From NCBI RefSeq assembly GCF_029784165.1, contig NC_073695.1, positions 229,495,916-229,559,915 on the forward strand: a DNA stretch of 64,000 nucleotides, written 5' to 3'. The position numbers were made by a program, and so were the translations under genes. Source of the stretch: Wyeomyia smithii. Lineage: Eukaryota; Arthropoda; Insecta; Diptera; Culicidae. The notes below the pieces were generated by a model, which was not told the DNA's origin, ran no database searches, and was given only the letters and a program-made list of their open reading frames with translations. Shown piece by piece: positions 1 through 11,608 of this stretch. The stretch's first letter is position 1. Each line of letters starts with the position of its first letter.

Positions 1-112
1 AAATTAAAATAACATAAAATATCGCAAAACGAGAAAATATTAAATCTTCGATAATTTGTTTGTTGTCCTTATTAAGGACAATTGTTCTTCAATTTCATAA
101 CAACAACAATGT

Positions 113-415
113 CGCACGCTAGCCTGGAGCGGTCTCGATCAACTAGATTAGTTGAGAGAATTCATTATCGATATCGTTTTTAACACATTTTGCGTGTTGT
201 AGAATAAATACAACGATGCGAGTCAGGAACGAATTACCGTTTGGGGCTAAAGTCCCTTCAAAAGAAATCAATCAATCAATCAAACCAGCGCTGAGTCGAG
301 AAAATTCTCAGCTCAAAAAGATCCTCGACCTCGGGAATCGAATCTGACATCACAACCGTGTGGGATAGCTAGCCGATCGATATCGCTAACCACAGAACCA
401 CGGGGGCCACTTGTT
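113..415 (-). mobile_element. tRNA-derived SINE, copy 1 of family A
   Basis: Read on the minus strand from about position 413, the sequence starts with a tRNA-like head: an A-box-like stretch (TGGTTAGCGATATCGATCGG) and a B-box-like stretch (GATTCGATTCC). A body follows that matches 8772-8990 over most of its length, including the shared block corresponding to + strand CGATCTCGATCAACTAGATT-like sequence. This copy carries about 80 extra bases in the middle and a (GATT)n microsatellite near 268-282. The pol III box layout is typical of mosquito Feilai-type SINEs. The family name is inferred, but the tRNA-like head is visible. Confidence 0.7.
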
Positions 416-469
416 GTTCAATTTTATTTGAGAAATAATGTTGATCGCGTTTTGACCGGAAGTGTTGCT

Positions 470-1490
470 AAATAAATTATTTTTGTATTTGAAAACTAAA
501 TTTACATTTTTCGGCCAGTGCAGCCATTTTGATTTTAAATTTGATAATTTCATCGTGTTCCTTGGAAAATTTCACATAAAAAACAACTATCATCCCGAGG
601 TAATATGAGCCAATCTCGAGATATAACATTTTTACGAAAAAAAGTTGTAAACTTCGTAACTAATTTTTTTACAATTTATAGACGTAAGACACACGAAAAA
701 TAATGATAGATGAGTTTTGAAGCAAATAAACCAAGGAATTCAGAAAAAGTATTATTTTTGACTGGCAGTTTTGCCAGATAGATAATTTTTGTATTTTAAA
801 ACTAAATTTACATTTTTCGGCAAATGCAGCTAAATTTATTTTAAATTTCATGGTTTCATCGTATTTTTAGGAAAATTTTACGTAAGAAAATGGTTCTGAA
901 TTTCGTAATTAATTTTTCGTAAAAATGTTATATCTCAAGATTGGCTCATATTACCACGGGGTGGTAAGTGCTTCTCACGTAAAATTTTCCGAGAAATACG
1001 ATGAAATCATCAAATTTAAAAGAAATTAGCTGCATTGGCCGAAAAATGCAAATTTAGTTTTACAATACAAAAAAATCTATCTGGCGACACTTCCGGTCAA
1101 AAACAATATTTTTTTCTGGATTCCTTGGTTTATTTTCTTCAAAATTTACCTATCACTATTTTTCGGGTGTCTTACGTCTATAAATTATAAAATAAAATAA
1201 TTACGAAGTTTACAACTTTTTTGCGTAAAAATGTTATATCTCGAGATTGGCTCATATTACCTCGGGATGATAGTTGTTTCTTATGTGAAATTTTGCAAGG
1301 AATACGATGAAATTATCAAATTTAAAATCAAAATGGCTGCATTGACCGAAAAATGTAAATTTAGTTTTCAAATACAAAAATAATTTATCTGTCAACACTT
1401 TCGGTTCAAACTTACATTTTATCTGGATTCCTTGGTTTATTTTCTTCAAAAATCATCTATCAGTATTTTTCGGACATCTTACGTCTATGA
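470..1490. repeat. Large imperfect palindrome of two alternating modules
   Basis: Two modules alternate: S1 (about 190 bp, with ATATCTCGAGATTGGCTCAT) and S2 (about 70 bp, with CCTTGGTTTATTTTCTTC and CTTACGTCTAT). In the left arm they read S1-S2-S1' in one orientation at 470-870. From 900 to 1400 the complementary series is present, so the whole folds about a centre near 935 with arms of roughly 460 bp. One further S2 lies at 1419-1490. A more diverged S1 relative lies at 62740-62960. No coding capacity was recognised. It looks like a foldback-type or head-to-head duplicated repeat. Confidence 0.75.
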
Positions 1491-1697
1491 ATAGTAAGAA
1501 AAAGAAAAAAGAGATTTTGAACAAAAAATACGTGGCTTTGCAATAAACAGGGCGGTCCCACAGAGCGCGGGGTATTCCAATCGATACCAAAATTGGGATT
1601 TTTCCAAAGAGACAGTAGATGAATAATCCCCCCAACTTTGAGCAAAATCTGTGATGGTCGTGTCCAAGTGGTATGTACACTTCGTATGGAATGACCC
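1484..1697. repeat. Dispersed repeat B, copy 1
   Basis: About 214 bp starting TCTATGAATAGTAAGAAAAA and ending CGTATGGAATGACCC. It matches 3900-4113 along its whole length in the same orientation, with scattered substitutions and small indels. Shared landmarks are the GGTATTCCAATCGA and GTGATGGTCGTGTCCAAGTG blocks. Short ORFs seen in both copies on the minus strand are reading-frame accidents of the repeat. The terminal GGGTCATTCCATACG (minus strand) could be a transposon end, but no partner terminus was found. Confidence 0.7.
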
Positions 1698-1700
1698 ATA

Positions 1701-1850
1701 AGCAGTTTCGGCAGAAACAGGTTCTTATATAGGCCAAATTGTACATTCCGAATTACTGTCGACCGTGCTTGGGAAAGTAATCATATAACGATCAATCTGA
1801 TCATTCGGAATCTGCGTTACAACAAGGATTGACTATATTCAATAGTATAG
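1701..1850. repeat. Dispersed repeat C, copy 1
   Basis: AGCAGTTTCGGC followed by GGTTCTTATATAGGCC and a CGAATTAC...GTCGACCG block. The same order recurs at 2842-2967. This copy has about 30 extra bases before the common TTCAATAGTA end. It directly abuts repeat B here, but copy 2 is not next to repeat B. Confidence 0.6.
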
Positions 1851-2351
1851 CTACTTGCATATTCAGGCTTGGCAGTTTTTAAGGGGCTTAACTATGCGAT
1901 AACTTAATCTTGACAGTTTGTTCGGGTGTAGCATATTACTGAAGGATAATTCCGTACGTTCTAAGGCATGGAACTGAAGTCAAATTTGTAACTGTTATAA
2001 CTATTATTTAAAAGTGTAATTAATTTAAGAGAACATTTTAACTCTTCTGTTAGATATTTTATTAATCCCGAAAAGGACAATTTGCTGTTTTTCATTCAAT
2101 CGAAAAAGATGCTGATCACATCTTTTCATTATCACTGACAGTCGGAATAAGATATTCTTTGTGATAGTGACACAGTAAAAAGCTGTTTTAGCACTCTAAA
2201 CTTGACGGCTCATGTATTTTGAACGCCAGCTTTCCAGAAAGTTACTGTGTTGTCGAAATGAGGCAACTTTTTCGCACAAAGAGAGTACCGCTGAATCAGC
2301 TGGCTCTGCCACTATAGATGCTGATACCCGCTGCAACTGCTGCTTTTATCC

Positions 2352-2762
2352 GTTGCCACTAGTGATGCCACATATACAGATTTATCTGTATTTATACACA
2401 TTTTTGACGTATATTTTATGCAGATATCTGTATATACAGATTACAGATTTTCTGGAAATAATACAGATTCATACAGATTTTTTGATTTTCATGAGGTACT
2501 TTTTGATATAGTTGAAAATAAAATGAACTCAGACGCTGTTGAGCGTGTCGGAGGTTTTATTTTATTTATATGCTACGCGTAAGCGTGTGCATGAATGAAT
2601 CACGGGATATATGTTAAACAATCTATATTGTATTTTTTTCTCGAGAAGGATATGTCCAGTACATATGCAGATTTTTATACAAATTTTTTGAAATCTTACC
2701 AAGGTGACAAGATTTTTTGTGCTTCAAAATACAGATGAAAATGTGGCATCACTGGTTGCCAC
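2352..2762. mobile_element. 395 bp hAT-type MITE with 8 bp target duplication
   Basis: The element spans 2360-2754. Its ends are inverted repeats: the left reads TAGTGATGCCACATATACAG and the right, in reverse complement, reads CAGTGATGCCACATTTTCAT. An exact 8 bp direct repeat GTTGCCAC flanks it at 2352-2359 and 2755-2762. An 8 bp duplication with YAGTG termini is the hAT signature. The interior is rich in ATACAGAT repeats and has no transposase, so it is non-autonomous. Confidence 0.88.
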
Positions 2763-2841
2763 AGCTGCGGCCGCTCTCCGCTGCACTGCTGCTGCTGTTG
2801 CTAAGTAAGGACTGTTGCAGTCGCTGTCTAGAGCTAATATA

Positions 2842-2967
2842 AGCAGTTTCGGCTGAAACAGGTTCTTATATAGGCCAGATAGTACATTTCGAATTACTAG
2901 ATCTATGAATCTGTCGACCGAGGTCAAATTTTTTGTTTTGAAAAGGCTTGACCATTTTCAATAGTAC
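2842..2967. repeat. Dispersed repeat C, copy 2
   Basis: Matches 1701-1850 in the same orientation (AGCAGTTTCGGC, GGTTCTTATATAGGCC, TTCAATAGTA). Just upstream, 2762-2830 is a GC-rich CTGCTGCTGCTGTTGCT-type stretch of unknown origin that continues 2281-2350 across the MITE insertion. Confidence 0.6.
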
Positions 2968-3899
2968 AATAGTTTGAATAATAAAATTAGAATTTGCCGC
3001 GTTTGAGAGGATTCTTAGAAGATTTTCCAATCGATTGATGCAAGAATGAAGAAAATCCATCCAAGACTGACCGATTTATTAGTATTTGAAATTGGACTTT
3101 TTTTCACTTTTTCCGGTTTTAGATTCTCATTCTACATCCCTACGTAGCCGAACTTCCTGAGAGACGTAGTTTTACGTCAAAAATATAAACGTGAACGAAA
3201 GCAAAAAAATCGAAAACTACAAATTTCAAAAGTACGTTTTCTGTCGAGCCATCAAAATTATTAGGAAAGAAAATTTGTCGCAAATTGAACCATTTACTTT
3301 ACTTTTAGGACATCAAATTGACTTTTTCAGACGAGTAGTCTGTCGCGTTTTTCACTGACACATATCTATTCGTGAAATTTGTTTTGTTGCACGCGGATTA
3401 TCGAACTACATAAACGAAATTTTCAATACCTATCATCGGGGCCGAATAAGGGTCGTACGAGCCATGTAAGGGGCTGGGCACATTCCACGCGGACAAATTG
3501 GGTGGGGGGTGTTCGCAAATGTTGCTTGATCCGTTTTCTAAAAACTTTTTAAACATAATTTTAGACGATTTTTTTTTCTCATTTTCCTTCTTTACGAAAC
3601 ATTTTAGAGCCTTTTTTGGTTAATTTATGATCATATTTTAATTTGATAGACGATTAAAATTACTGTTCGACTGACAGCTGGCCTATCAACCTATCAAGAT
3701 TCTATTTATAGTGAGTTATCACGAGTTTACGTAGCGGGAGGCTTTAAAAATTTAGATTTTTTTTTCACTAAACGGTAGATTAAAACTAAGAAAATGCAAT
3801 TCCAACACGCTATGTACCTACCAACTCCTGTAAGAACATAACCTCAAATTAGAAACGAAAGCGGATTTCATATATTTGCAATTTCATATGGGTCCTACA
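2968..3899. other. No gene seen; possible MITE fragment
   Basis: A+T-rich sequence without a supported gene. At about 3440-3510, GGGGCC followed by GGGCACATTCCACGCGGACA resembles one end of the family with ends like GGGCCATCCACATACCACGT at 7168-7326 and 6290-6315, suggesting a decayed fragment. Confidence 0.4.
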
Positions 3900-4113
3900 T
3901 CTATGAATTGTAAGAAAAAGAAAAACGGAATTTTGAACAAAAATTGCCTGACTTTGTCACAAAGAAGGGGGTCGCACAGAGCGGGGGGTATTCCAATCGA
4001 CACCAAAATTGGGATTTTTTCATAGTGATCCTAGATGAATAATTCCCCCAGCTTTGAGCCAAATCCGTGATGGTCGTGTCCAAGTGGCATGTACACCTCG
4101 TATGGAATGACCC
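3900..4113. repeat. Dispersed repeat B, copy 2
   Basis: Full-length relative of 1484-1697 in the same orientation, ending CGTATGGAATGACCC. Confidence 0.7.
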
Positions 4114-4938
4114 ATATGTATTTTCTTGACAGTAATCAGTCTACTAGATGCTGTTGAAAGTTTCTAACCAGCTGGCTGTATACTTTTTGGCGCCAAGAAC
4201 ATCCATTTACGCAAATATCGCATTAAAAACAGTCTACTGTGTGTATCAGCCTTGGCTAAAAATATATTCTATCATCATTTTCCTAGTTCTAAAGTTCAAA
4301 TCCAGAGGTTGTACGGTCGTTTTTAGTTTTGCGTTAAATCGCCAATCTTTTCTGTAATGAAACGTCATAAACCATTATTCCCATTGTTGCCTTTATTATA
4401 GACATCAGTTACGTTTTTTAATCATTTTGAACTGATTTCAGTAATCATCTTTTCTTTTTCTTGTTTTAGAGGCGTTTCTCTGCGCATTCGAACAGTTTTC
4501 TATTTAATTTGGGATTAATTTCTGTTGGGGTCTCTCTGCTGTTTTACGTTTTAAGACATTTTGGCTGAATTTTGATCATATAAAGTTTTGACCGTACTGA
4601 CTTCTAAAAGTTGGAGATATGTTCGGGATGATCTTATTTTTACGATTTTTAGGGGGGTATTCGACCTTTTCCTGACGTAAGATAAATTTGTTTAGGTCTT
4701 CCTGATGTTTATGATTTACCTATATACCCGGAATTAACATTATATATTGTTTCATTTTCTGGTGAAAATGTTTTCAAACAGTATGCTGTGTATTTTTTAT
4801 TTTGAACACTTATTGGACACTGATATGTTTACGTTTTTTTTTAACAGTTTACAACTATTTCGGAAATCAAAATCTTTTCAGAGTGGATTTTTAAATCAAA
4901 AATGTTGTTTTTTTTTCGTTTAAAAGGGTTTTCAATAT
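4114..4938. other. No gene seen
   Basis: T-rich sequence with only short ORFs (longest about 69 codons, no recognisable domain). No repeat partner was noticed within the window. Confidence 0.5.
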
Positions 4939-5933
4939 TACAGAAAACGAGACGAGCAAAATGTTGTGTTAGGGAACGCGAATGAAACTTGGCTGGTAAC
5001 AGTTAAGTGACAGACGAGCTTCTTGTCCGAAATCCAGCCGCCTCTCCATCTGCAATACCAAAGTACCAAAGCACATAAGACGGTCCCCATATAAAGAAGT
5101 GGCCAAAATTACCAAAATGCGAATTTCATATTCAGGATGTTTTTAACACATCATTTTGTAGTTTTTGATCTATATTTTCATAATTTCTCAATGGAATCTT
5201 GATATATAGAACGGTTCATGTTGAATAACCCCTCCAAAGTTACCTTTCTCAAAAATTAGGGGAAAAAGTTTCTCTGAATATGTCGGAGTAGATAAAATCC
5301 CATTAAAGCTGTTATGGTATGTTTGCATACAATTAAAAGCTCATTATATTAGCACCATGAAACTGAAAAAGTAATTTATTTCAACCCTGCAGAGTCTACC
5401 GCAGGCCACGTAGCAAATATGCGAAATTTTCCTAATTTTGATTTTCAAAAACATTAAATGTAAGCACGTGTAAGCACAGTTCCTGATAGTGTGCCTGGAA
5501 GCCCTGCTTTTGCTCTTCAAGAATCAGTGTTAAAAGTTTGCAGAAAATTTGCGTTTTTGTAGAAAAAGATGATTAAAAGTTTTCCATATTTTATGTAAGT
5601 TTCGAAATTTTTGGTGATTTATCAACGAAATTCATCGTATGTCGTACCAATTTGGTTCAAGACACATCGAAAAAACCTAAAATTTGTATAATTATTCGTT
5701 TGTACACACTAACGATTTTTTTTATTATTTCGAAAAATAATTATATTTGCCTCAATTCACGTGGTTTATGGACAGCCCCTTGTCACTAAAACACTTTTCT
5801 CAAGTGACGAAATCAGTTACAGTAGAAAACCAACAATTTGACACCAAATAATTAATTTTGGCCGAAAATCTTAATTTTCCGACCATTGTGCAAAGGTCAG
5901 ACGAGTAACTCGCCGCTCGTCTCGTCTTCTGTA
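4939..5933. mobile_element. 991 bp TA-flanked MITE, ends CAGAARACGAGACGAGC
   Basis: The left end at 4941 reads CAGAAAACGAGACGAGC. The right end at 5931, in reverse complement, reads CAGAAGACGAGACGAGC (one mismatch in 17). TA flanks both ends (4939-4940, 5932-5933), consistent with a Tc1/mariner-type target duplication. Both ends carry a further CAGACGAG motif inside the terminus (near 5012 and 5898). No transposase is present, so it is non-autonomous. Confidence 0.8.
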
Positions 5934-7167
5934 GTAGGGGCCATAATTTGTGATCATATTTCTTTCGGTTTCTTCTGAATTGTAAAGGCATTTGCTTTGC
6001 CCTTCTTTGTTTATTTAGTGCATTTCTCGGCTCTCTTAGGCTGAATTTTGCTGGGATTCTTTTCATTTATGGCTTTGATGATCTAGGTGGTTTCGGGCTG
6101 ATTTTGAAATTGTTTTTGTTATTTTTTTACTAACATTCATTTTATTTAATCACTGTGGTTTACCCACAGAAAGGAACATTTTTCGATTTTTCGTTGTAAA
6201 AAAATGTCCACGTGAACAAGGAGGGGGGTGGGTGTTGGTAAATGCCCACGCTTCTACACGAGAAGGGACGGGGTGGTCGAAAATTACGCTTTTTGTGTCC
6301 ACGTGGAATGTGAACGGCCCCTAATATCGAGGCTTGTTTAGTTAGTTAGTTTTTCCAAATTCCATTTCTTCAAAGTGTCACGGAATTAATTGTTGGAAGT
6401 AATCTTCTGTGGGGGCCCGGGACCCATTGGACCCCTAGTCCCCCCTTTCCCCCTGAAGTCGGCCTTAGTTATAGGAGCAAAATCAAAAATTTTCAGTAGT
6501 TCAGTATGTGTTCATCAGTTTACATATATTTGATACGTGTTGGGATGGATTTTGATCAAATGCTCGACATTTTTATTGATGCCTTCCATCAGAGTTTGTA
6601 CAGTCATTTCCGGTACATTTTGCCAGTTTGTGCCACTTTCTTATCAATTTCTTTTCGTCCTCCGTCTCTCCTTTAGTCATTCGATTTCGATCGAACGGTG
6701 TTCAGGACATTTTCGTGGGTTCATGGCTTTCGGTAAAAAAATCGTGTAATTCAAGTAGAAATTACGGACATGCGTTTTGACAACGCTGCTGGCTTTCTCC
6801 CCGATGAGGGAAGAATCCTGTATCTCTTACGTTTCCAATCCGAATCGTTTCATAGCCGTCTGGACGAAACTTTGCAAAACATTTAGTTTTTTTAATCAAG
6901 TCCAACGTCGAAGGGTTCAGATTCCGCTTAAAATAAACACCGAGACACCGTTTTTCGCGCGTTATTACCGAGTTTTGTCCAGGCTTGAGGTTCATAGAAA
7001 ATCGTTACTGGAGGATTCTGGCATTTGATTCAATTAATACTGTCAAAAAGCTGATTTTGACAGGGCAAAACATTCATGCCTCGTAGGATTGTTTGAGTAA
7101 GTTTTTAAAACGATAAATGCGAAAACTTTTAGGGTTTCAAAAATATAATTATGGTGGAAAGTGAAAA
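5934..7167. other. No gene seen; MITE fragment at 6190-6320
   Basis: No supported gene. At 6200-6320 there is a GTCCACGTG...GTCCACGTGGAATGTGAACGG arrangement related to the MITE at 7168-7326, apparently a diverged or truncated relative. At 6410-6470 a C-rich stretch (GGGGCCCGGGACC, CCCCTAGTCCCCCC) resembles the family at 51293-51478 and 63770-63976. ORFs at 6537-7028 overlap on both strands and show no domain. Confidence 0.4.
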
Positions 7168-7326
7168 GGGGCCATCCACATACCACGTGGACAGATTTTT
7201 AACGATTTTGACCCCCCCCCTTCCCCTCCGTGGACAACTGCCCATATAAATTCTAACAAAATTATATGGACCGTGGACATTAGCTCCCCCCCCCCCAAAG
7301 CTGTCCACGTGGTATGTGGATGGCCC
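7168..7326. mobile_element. 159 bp MITE with perfect 25 bp terminal inverted repeats
   Basis: The left end begins GGGCCATCCACATACCACGT and the right end is its exact inverse complement over 25 bases. The interior has two runs of nine or more C. AAAA is found on both sides but is too simple to be a secure target duplication. Related partial sequences occur near 3440-3510 and 6200-6320. Confidence 0.8.
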
Positions 7327-8417
7327 AAAATAAATCAGCTCGTTGATTATTTATCATGATTAGTACTAAATATGTCTTGAGCTGGTTCTGTCATAACAAA
7401 TGTTATTAGGCTATCTGCTTTTGAGTTAGAGGGAAATTCATTTACCGATGCGCTTAGAACCTTCAAAAGAATATATAAATATATAAATGCACTAAGACGT
7501 CATACAAATTTCTTCTCATTCTATAGTTTGAACAACTTCGTACGATATTGTTTTCACTTTTTTTATGACCGAGATTATGAGAAAGAATAATAATGAGAAA
7601 TGGACACTTGTTTTATCATATCTTTTCTTGAATATTGCACAATGAATGTTATTTGGCACATAAAACTTCAACGGTAAATATTGAAACTATTTTGATTATG
7701 CTGGTAATACACATCCAATTCTGACCACAGAAGTTGTCTAACTTAGTTTGCAGAGATCACTTTAATGTGACTGGACAAAATTCATCAATTATTTCTTTGA
7801 ATTTGGCAAGTTGGTTTTTGAAGTGGCTCAAGGCTCAATGCTAGGGGAACGACGGGCAAAACGGTCACCCTTAGGAAATCATTCATTATTTTGCTCAAAA
7901 CACAATATTTAAACAGACGATATTCATGGAACTCGACGTTAACTAATTCTTTTCATATATTAATGTAAACCCATTTAATTATAGCGGTTTTATATTTGTT
8001 TTCACGAAAATAAAAACAGTCTCGAAAACCGATATGACTTTGGGTCTCATTTCACAGGCTAAGAATACGTAGTTTTTTCAAACTGTCCATTTTGCCCGCA
8101 CAACAACTGACCGTCTTGCCCAAAAGGCAAACAATTTTTTTGGTCACGCTGATTTCCGAAAAAAATATTTTTACTACACCGTCTTCATTCCAATGTCATT
8201 AAAAAGTACTGTTTCATGAAGTTTTACAGCAGCAGGAGCTTAAAATTAACACTGCGAAAACTACATTCTGTTGCTTTGCTGTTGAGAGTGATCATAGTTT
8301 TATTATTTCTCAGATAACTAATCATTGTTTCAATCTATATAGTACCTCAAAATTCACATAAACAGAATATCCGCGTAAAAAGTAACAAACTCCTACGTTG
8401 TTTGTAACATGTTATTT
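7327..8417. other. No gene; decayed TAGGGG-type element
   Basis: At 7842-7878 the sequence TAGGGGAACGACGGGCAAAA then CGGTCACCC resembles the start of the element at 10472 (GGGG..., GTCACCCCTAGG). GCCCGCAC...CCGTCTTGCCC at 8094-8125 echoes its internal motifs. No matching right end was found, so I call only a possible truncated relative. Confidence 0.4.
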
Positions 8418-8770
8418 TCCGGGGCGGCTCGTTAGGCCTTCCGCAACCCCCTGTATCGCCGGAGGACCATCTTGTTAGCTCTGTCCCACGCTGACACCAG
8501 GACGTTGATCAGCCGCTCCTAACATGGAGAGCAGACGCTGTTTTGAGCCGCACAATCTTGGTGAACAGACGCTCAGGTTGGCGAAGCATTTCCTCTGCCG
8601 CACTATCTCACTTAGCTATTGTCGGATTATAACATTGCCCAGGGAGCACCAACCTGTTGTGTTCATGTTTCAACCGGCATTCTGAGGTGTGAGATAGGAA
8701 CTTGTGAGGGCCGGAGCTATGTTTGACGCTCCTTCCAGGTTGTCAACTCACCATTTGAAGCCCAACAAAA
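8418..8770. repeat. GC-rich block, probably retroelement-derived
   Basis: About 350 bp much richer in G+C than its surroundings (GGGGCGGCTCGTTAGGCC to CCATTTGAAGCCC), ending exactly where SINE copy 2 begins. No long ORF is open on either strand. I suspect an untranslated or decayed coding part of a non-LTR element, but no domain could be assigned. Confidence 0.35.
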
Positions 8771-8771
8771 T

Positions 8772-8990
8772 TGCACGCTAGCCTGTGGGGCTTATGGCGA
8801 TCTCGATCAACTAGATTAAATGGAGAATTCGTTATCGATATTGTTTTTGACACATTTTTAATGTGTAAAATAAGTACAACGATACGCCGTGAAAAGATCT
8901 TTGAACGGATCGGAAATCGAACCCGGTATCACAACCGTGTAGGAAAGCTAGCCGATCGACATCGCTAACCACAGAGCCAAGGGGACCACA
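8772..8990 (-). mobile_element. tRNA-derived SINE, copy 2 of family A
   Basis: On the minus strand from 8990 the sequence reads TGTGGTTAGCGATGTCGATC (A-box region), then GGTTCGATTTCC-like B-box sequence, then the body shared with copy 1. It lacks the ~80 bp extra segment of copy 1 and is about 218 bp long. Confidence 0.72.
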
Positions 8991-9619
8991 TATCTGCGTT
9001 TTGTAAAGAACTAATAGTGCTTTCTAGAAAAAAATACTTTTATTTTATCACAAAAAATTCTAAATGAACACTAAATTCAGTTAAGAAGTTTATCTTAATT
9101 ATTAAAAAAACTTGAAATTAAACCAAAATATAAGCGGGAAGATTCAATCTTAGTTCACGCTCACCCTTATCTTTAGATATAATAAACGCGTCGCAAACAT
9201 AGTTGTGTTGAACAAAACCCAAACCCGGCCCGAACCTAACCCGTACCCGAATTTTTTTCAAAATATTCAAACCCGAATCCCACTCCCCATTGGTGATAGC
9301 TTTGGTTTGAGCTTTGATAGTGCTTGAAAAATCTCCTTTCCGAAGGACAAAAAAAATCAGTAACACAAATTGACAATAAATAAACCGAAACAAGGAACCT
9401 GCAAAAAATATAAAAGCATTAGGTCTACAAAAAGTTATACAACTAGACATGTTTTTTGAATTCAACATAAGGAGAACCGCTTTTTAAAAATCTCATCGGG
9501 CCAGTTGAAAACATTATTTTTAGAGTTACCAAAAGTATGCTAGTAACACCATTTTCTATCATTTCGAGAGTAAGCCCCCCAGGATTCCAGACTTATTGCA
9601 ATTCTTGGACGCCGCGAAG
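8991..9619. other. No gene seen
   Basis: Contains a minus-strand ORF of 116 codons (9118-9468) without a recognisable domain. Part of it is a decayed (ACCCGA)n-like stretch at 9215-9290, so I regard it as chance. Confidence 0.5.
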
Positions 9620-9705
9620 TAGGGTAAGAAACGGCTAAAGCAGTGGTGCCAATTTTAATTTTTTAAAGAAAATGGGCTTGAGGCCATCCCGGATTTGAAT
9701 CAATA

Positions 9706-10283
9706 TCGACAATCAGTCTTGTCCACTTACTCATCTTTGTGCATTTATCAACACATAAATTGCATCCCATCAGCTTTTTAGTAGGCATTGTGATGAGCAA
9801 GAAAAAAAGCACAACCTTATTGAGCGATGCCTTTGCGCGTAGGGAGTGTGGAATATAACTACACACATGAGTAGGCGAGCCAAAGCTGCGTGCTGTTGAG
9901 TAAATTTACTGTGTCTGGGCTGAATTGATCATAGACCTGCACCGTGATAGTTAAAAAAAACTCAGTGAGCATAACACAGTAAGTATAGCGCAGAGCCCTA
10001 CGTAAACGCTACAGAACAGGTTATTAAGGAAATAGTCAGATAAATTTCCCCAGCTAGAATTTTCATCAGTTGCAATCGAGAAAGTCTCTCTGCGGGAGAA
10101 TTATGCGCTTACTCTTCACAATACAAGCTTTATGATGTTGCGTATTTTGCTTTCTTCACACAGTGTGCATTTGCATTTAGTGCGCGAAAAAAATAAACAA
10201 CTCATCCGTTTTTTTTCAACATGCTTCAGTGTTCTGTGCAAATTATATGAGCACACGATGAGTATGCCAAGACTGTCGACAAT
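9706..10283. mobile_element. 562 bp hAT-type MITE inside family M copy 1
   Basis: The insert spans 9714-10275 and is flanked by the exact 8 bp repeat TCGACAAT (9706-9713 and 10276-10283). The left end reads CAGTCTTGTCCACTTACTCA and the right end, in reverse complement, reads CAGTCTTGGCATACTCATC; both share CAGTCTTG and ACTCATC. The uninterrupted relatives at 46.3 and 49.1 kb contain a single ATCGACAAT or ACCGACAAT followed by TTCAATGATGG, which confirms the empty site. No transposase is present. Confidence 0.88.
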
Positions 10284-10469
10284 TTCAATTGCGTAAACGA
10301 GACGGTGATTAACTAGCTGTCTTACGAATTTATAATATACCGCTCAGCACAGAAAAATCTTTGAGTAAACATCAAACGAAAAAAATCAACCAAAGTTGTA
10401 TCCATTCAAGCACTTTTCGTGCTGGAGAAAATCTTATGCAAACTATTTAAAATAGGTTCGGAATGATTG

Positions 10470-11608
10470 TAGGGGTACTGGGGGTAAGCCCGGCACTGAG
10501 GGTAAGACCGTCACCCCTAGGATTTTACTAGAAAACGTTAATTAACTGTGTTTTGGAATATGTGAAGTGTTGGTATTTAATATTTTAGACATTTTAAGAC
10601 ACATCGAAGCCACCGTGAAACGTCAAACGTCAAAATAATAGACAAAACATACGCTACTGCAGCCGATGCGTAAACGGATGTAATTTTTCGTGAGTGGAAC
10701 CTAAGCTTTTATTCATTTGAAAGGACTAAAATAATTTTTCGGTGCTCTACAATTTATTGCCTGTATTGTTAGAATTCACAGGAATTCGATATGAGGTAAA
10801 TTGAAGCGATAAATTTGTAGAAATACTCTTTTTAAATAAATGTGTGCTGTCGGGGTAACACCGTCACCCAGTGAGTGGGGTAAGCCCGACATGGTCTGAG
10901 GCTAGTTGGATGTTACTGACACATATTTCTCATCTATTACCGATGTCTCGCTGATGAATAAATTAATTAATCGACTTAGAACCATGCACTCAAGCTCTTC
11001 TGTGATTTATGAATGATTCCAAGGGTTATTAGAGGTGCAAAATGTACTGAATCAAGTCACAAAACTGACGGCTTTCTCGGTGGTATTTGAATTATGCTCC
11101 GGTGTGGTCAATTTGTTCCTAGCTTCAATGAAACTAGTAAATAATATGATTTAAAGTGCCACATGATAGGCTTGCCGAGTATCAAATTCTTTCATTGTTT
11201 ATACATAATGTTCACCAGAACTTGTTCCGGCAATCTGCCCAGAACCAGGTAACCGGCAACAAGCAAATTCAACAGTAACATACAGAAATGTAAGATCTCT
11301 CATTCCGCGGTTTCCGAATTCAAATTGGTTCAGTTAATTCGAGTTAATTCACGAAACAACTTAGGTGCCGGTGTTACCCCCAAGGGGTGCCGGTTTTACC
11401 CGCACTGATTGCTGAACGTCGTCTTATCTTAGTATCAAACCTTAACTATTCCTTGTAAAATAACAGTTTGAAAGTACTGAAAACCGTCATATCTTGTGGA
11501 AAACAATCTGGGCAATGATTCTGTGGAAGAAATATAACAATATTCGCCATCAAGTGCTACTAAAGAATCGTTTTCCTTAGGGGGCCGGGCTTACCCCCAG
11601 TACCCCTA
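10470..11608. mobile_element. 1135 bp TA-flanked element inside family M copy 1
   Basis: The element spans 10472-11606 with matching ends GGGGTACTGGGGGTAAGCCC, inverted over at least 23 bases, and TA on both sides (10470-10471, 11607-11608). Interior copies of GGTAAGCCCG, ACCGTCACCC and GTTACCCCC recur on both strands. No transposase ORF was found. Family M relatives read GATTGGAATAGTG where this copy has GATTG-TA-[element]-TA-ATAGTG. Confidence 0.85.

Noticed and set aside
9118..9468. 116-codon minus ORF
   Set aside because: Partly encoded by a decayed (ACCCGA)n stretch; no domain.
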